NCBI GenBank assembly: GCA_002315935.1
Contig: DCII01000012.1
Span: 1-59,881, forward strand
Direction of reading: 5' to 3'
Source of the DNA: Ruminococcaceae bacterium UBA1730
Lineage (GTDB): Bacteria; Bacillota; Clostridia; Oscillospirales; Acutalibacteraceae
Length of the DNA: 59,881 nucleotides
Each line of letters opens with the position of its first letter. The stretch's first letter is position 1. Below are positions 58,559 to 59,881 of this stretch, one piece after another. Position numbers and translations under genes: made by a program. Under the pieces are notes generated by a model. It was given only the letters and a program-made list of their open reading frames with translations. It was not told the DNA's origin and did no database searches.

Positions 58559-59794
58559 ATGCTAAAAATATTATTCCGCATTTTTTCATGGATTCTTGCA
58601 CTTATTCAGCTCATATGCGGAGTCGGCACATTTTCGCCGACTGTTGCAATAAAAAATCAAAATCAGCCCTATCCCTATGTGCTCGTTCACGGCTATGCTG
58701 GCTGGGGCTTTGATGACGGACTTTCCGACACTCTTGATTATTGGGGAGCCTTCAACGGCGACCTTGCAGAATATCTCGATTCAACCGTCTGCGAATGCTA
58801 CGGAGCATCAATGGGCTCATTCTCAAGTGCATGGGACAGAGCCTGCGAGCTTTATGCTCAGCTCACGGGCACAAGGGTTGACTACGGCAAGGCTCACAGC
58901 GAAAAATACGGCCACGAAAGATACGGCAAAACCTATTCAGAGCCTCTTTTCAAGGGCTGGAGCAAGGATAAAAAGGTTAACCTTATCGCTCACAGCTTCG
59001 GCGGCAACACCGTCAGACTTCTTGCAGCTCTCATGGCAGACGGAAATGCAGAGGAAAAATCATCAACCGCAGAAAGCGAGCTTTCTCCCCTCTTTGCGGG
59101 CGGTCATGACGGCTGGATTTATTCAATCACAACTCTTGCATCTCCCCACAACGGCACAACCATGACCGATGTTCTGACAAACAGCAACTCCGATGCCGCT
59201 CTTGTTAAAATTCTTTATAATCTCTTTGCAGTTCTCGGAATGTGCGATAATGTGAATGATATTTTTGACACCGATTTTGCTCAATGGAATCTTTCAGACG
59301 GTCTGAAGCTTAACAGAGAAAATGTTCAGAAGCTGATTTCAACTCCCGACACGGGCTTCTATGACCTCACCCTGAAGGGTGCGGCAGAGCTGAATGAAAT
59401 CATTTCTATTCAAGATGATATTTATTATTATTCTTATGCAGGCTGTTCAACGAAGAAGGATGAAAAAACAGGCTATCAGGTTGCAAGCGGTTCGCCCGTT
59501 GCAAATATGATGGGCAAATTCAAGGGCACTGCAATGAACAGCAACATAGTTGTTGACGAAACATGGTGGCCTAATGACGGAACGGTCAACACAATTTCAG
59601 CTCTCCATCCGTCAACAGAACCCTTCTGCGATTATTCCGCCGGCACAAATAAACCGGGTATCTGGCAGGTGTTTCCCGTTGTTGAAATCAGCCACGATGC
59701 TTTTTCCGGCGGCACGGGAATGAGCAAAGCCGCCGCAACCGACCTTGCAGACCGAATCATAACGCAGATAAACATAATTTCATCAACCTATTAA
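58559..59794 (+). CDS. Staphylococcal-type secreted lipase (alpha/beta hydrolase)
   Basis: 411 residues. Hydrophobic N-terminus (about 3-25). The oxyanion H-G is at 44-45, and the nucleophile Ser146 lies in A-H-S-F-G-G. The stretches R-V-D-Y-G-K-A-H and Y-G-H-E-R-Y-G-K-T-Y (about 106-126) are nearly those of staphylococcal and Geobacillus (family I.5/I.6) lipases, as are W-P-N-D-G-T-V-N (catalytic Asp, and metal-site context) and S-H-D-A-F near the end (catalytic His). It should cleave triglycerides or other esters outside the cell. GGAGG precedes the ATG. The promoter is uncertain (TTGACA near 58502, -10 unclear). Confidence 0.9.
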   Translation: MLKILFRIFSWILALIQLICGVGTFSPTVAIKNQNQPYPYVLVHGYAGWGFDDGLSDTLDYWGAFNGDLAEYLDSTVCECYGASMGSFSSAWDRACELYAQLTGTRVDYGKAHSEKYGHERYGKTYSEPLFKGWSKDKKVNLIAHSFGGNTVRLLAALMADGNAEEKSSTAESELSPLFAGGHDGWIYSITTLASPHNGTTMTDVLTNSNSDAALVKILYNLFAVLGMCDNVNDIFDTDFAQWNLSDGLKLNRENVQKLISTPDTGFYDLTLKGAAELNEIISIQDDIYYYSYAGCSTKKDEKTGYQVASGSPVANMMGKFKGTAMNSNIVVDETWWPNDGTVNTISALHPSTEPFCDYSAGTNKPGIWQVFPVVEISHDAFSGGTGMSKAAATDLADRIITQINIISSTY

Positions 59795-59881
59795 AGAAAC
59801 GCTGAATAAATCATAAGGAAACGCTGATTAACTCGGCAAGCAAGATTTTTGAGTATGTTTTCGGCGTGAAAAAGGCACAAA
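59795..59881. repeat. Inverted-repeat element, copy C, cut by the window edge
   Basis: GAAACGCTGAATAAATCAT (59796-59814) is followed by a second end, AAGGAAACGCTGATTAA, and the core TCGGCAAGCAAGATTTT, then by sequence not in copies A and B. It seems to be a longer form that continues past the window. Confidence 0.7.

Overview
The window reads as chromosome from a low-to-mid GC Gram-positive bacterium of the Clostridia, most likely a gut member of the Oscillospiraceae/Ruminococcaceae type. The grounds are strong GGAGG-type ribosome sites, clear sigma-A promoters (TTGACA-17-TATAAT type), class B sortases, relatives of the sporulation proteins SpoIIQ, SpoIID, YpeB and SpoVB, and secreted enzymes for plant or host glycans. 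There are about 43 protein genes, one tRNA-Arg(CCT), no rRNA, no CRISPR array and no intact transposase. The species cannot be fixed from the sequence.

Layout. 1-4.3 kb: the 3' part of a DUF1796-like gene, a MATE exporter, a secreted serine hydrolase and an ECF-type membrane protein behind an 18-residue leader ORF. 4.3-10.1 kb (minus): gltX, glnS, a membrane protein and a GH127 beta-L-arabinofuranosidase. 10.3-19.6 kb: a SpoIIQ-like M23 protein converges on a long minus-strand operon iscS-thiI-cinA-srtB-srtB-(CinA-like/SpoIID-like fusion). 19.8-26.9 kb: SEDS/PBP pair, a secreted beta-helix protein, a SpoVB/MurJ-type flippase and a FemX-like enzyme. 27-34 kb: small secreted proteins, the operon acyltransferase-mrp-serS, and gtrA. 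33.9-38.7 kb: ypeB-like gene and the glycolytic operon pgk-tpiA-gpmI. 38.9-43.7 kb: tRNA-Arg, then an AT-rich block with DUF4838 and GT11 genes, and a nucleotidyltransferase-like gene. 44-49.4 kb: metallophosphoesterase, then the cassette SGNH-DUF4358-MBOAT-DHHW, which should O-acetylate a surface polymer. 49.6-59.8 kb: a second metallophosphoesterase, a heterodimeric ABC exporter with a GH39-like gene, two sugar isomerase-like TIM barrels and a staphylococcal-type lipase.

The most striking object is the protein at 11017-13242. Its cytoplasmic half aligns by eye along its length with CinA, encoded three genes upstream in the same operon, but lacks the CinA catalytic motifs. A membrane segment and a Thr/Ala/Pro linker lead to an outer SpoIID/LytB domain whose segments are in circularly permuted order: the GHGVGMSQ segment, normally last, comes first. 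Together with the two preceding class B sortases and the convergent SpoIIQ-like protein, this looks like an undescribed envelope system that may link a cytoplasmic nucleotide-sensor-like domain to peptidoglycan remodelling.

A second item is a short inverted-repeat element, GGAAACGCTGATTAA followed by TCGGCAAGCAAG, present in at least three intergenic copies, one of them running off the right edge. All names rest on motif recognition by eye; no database search was made.
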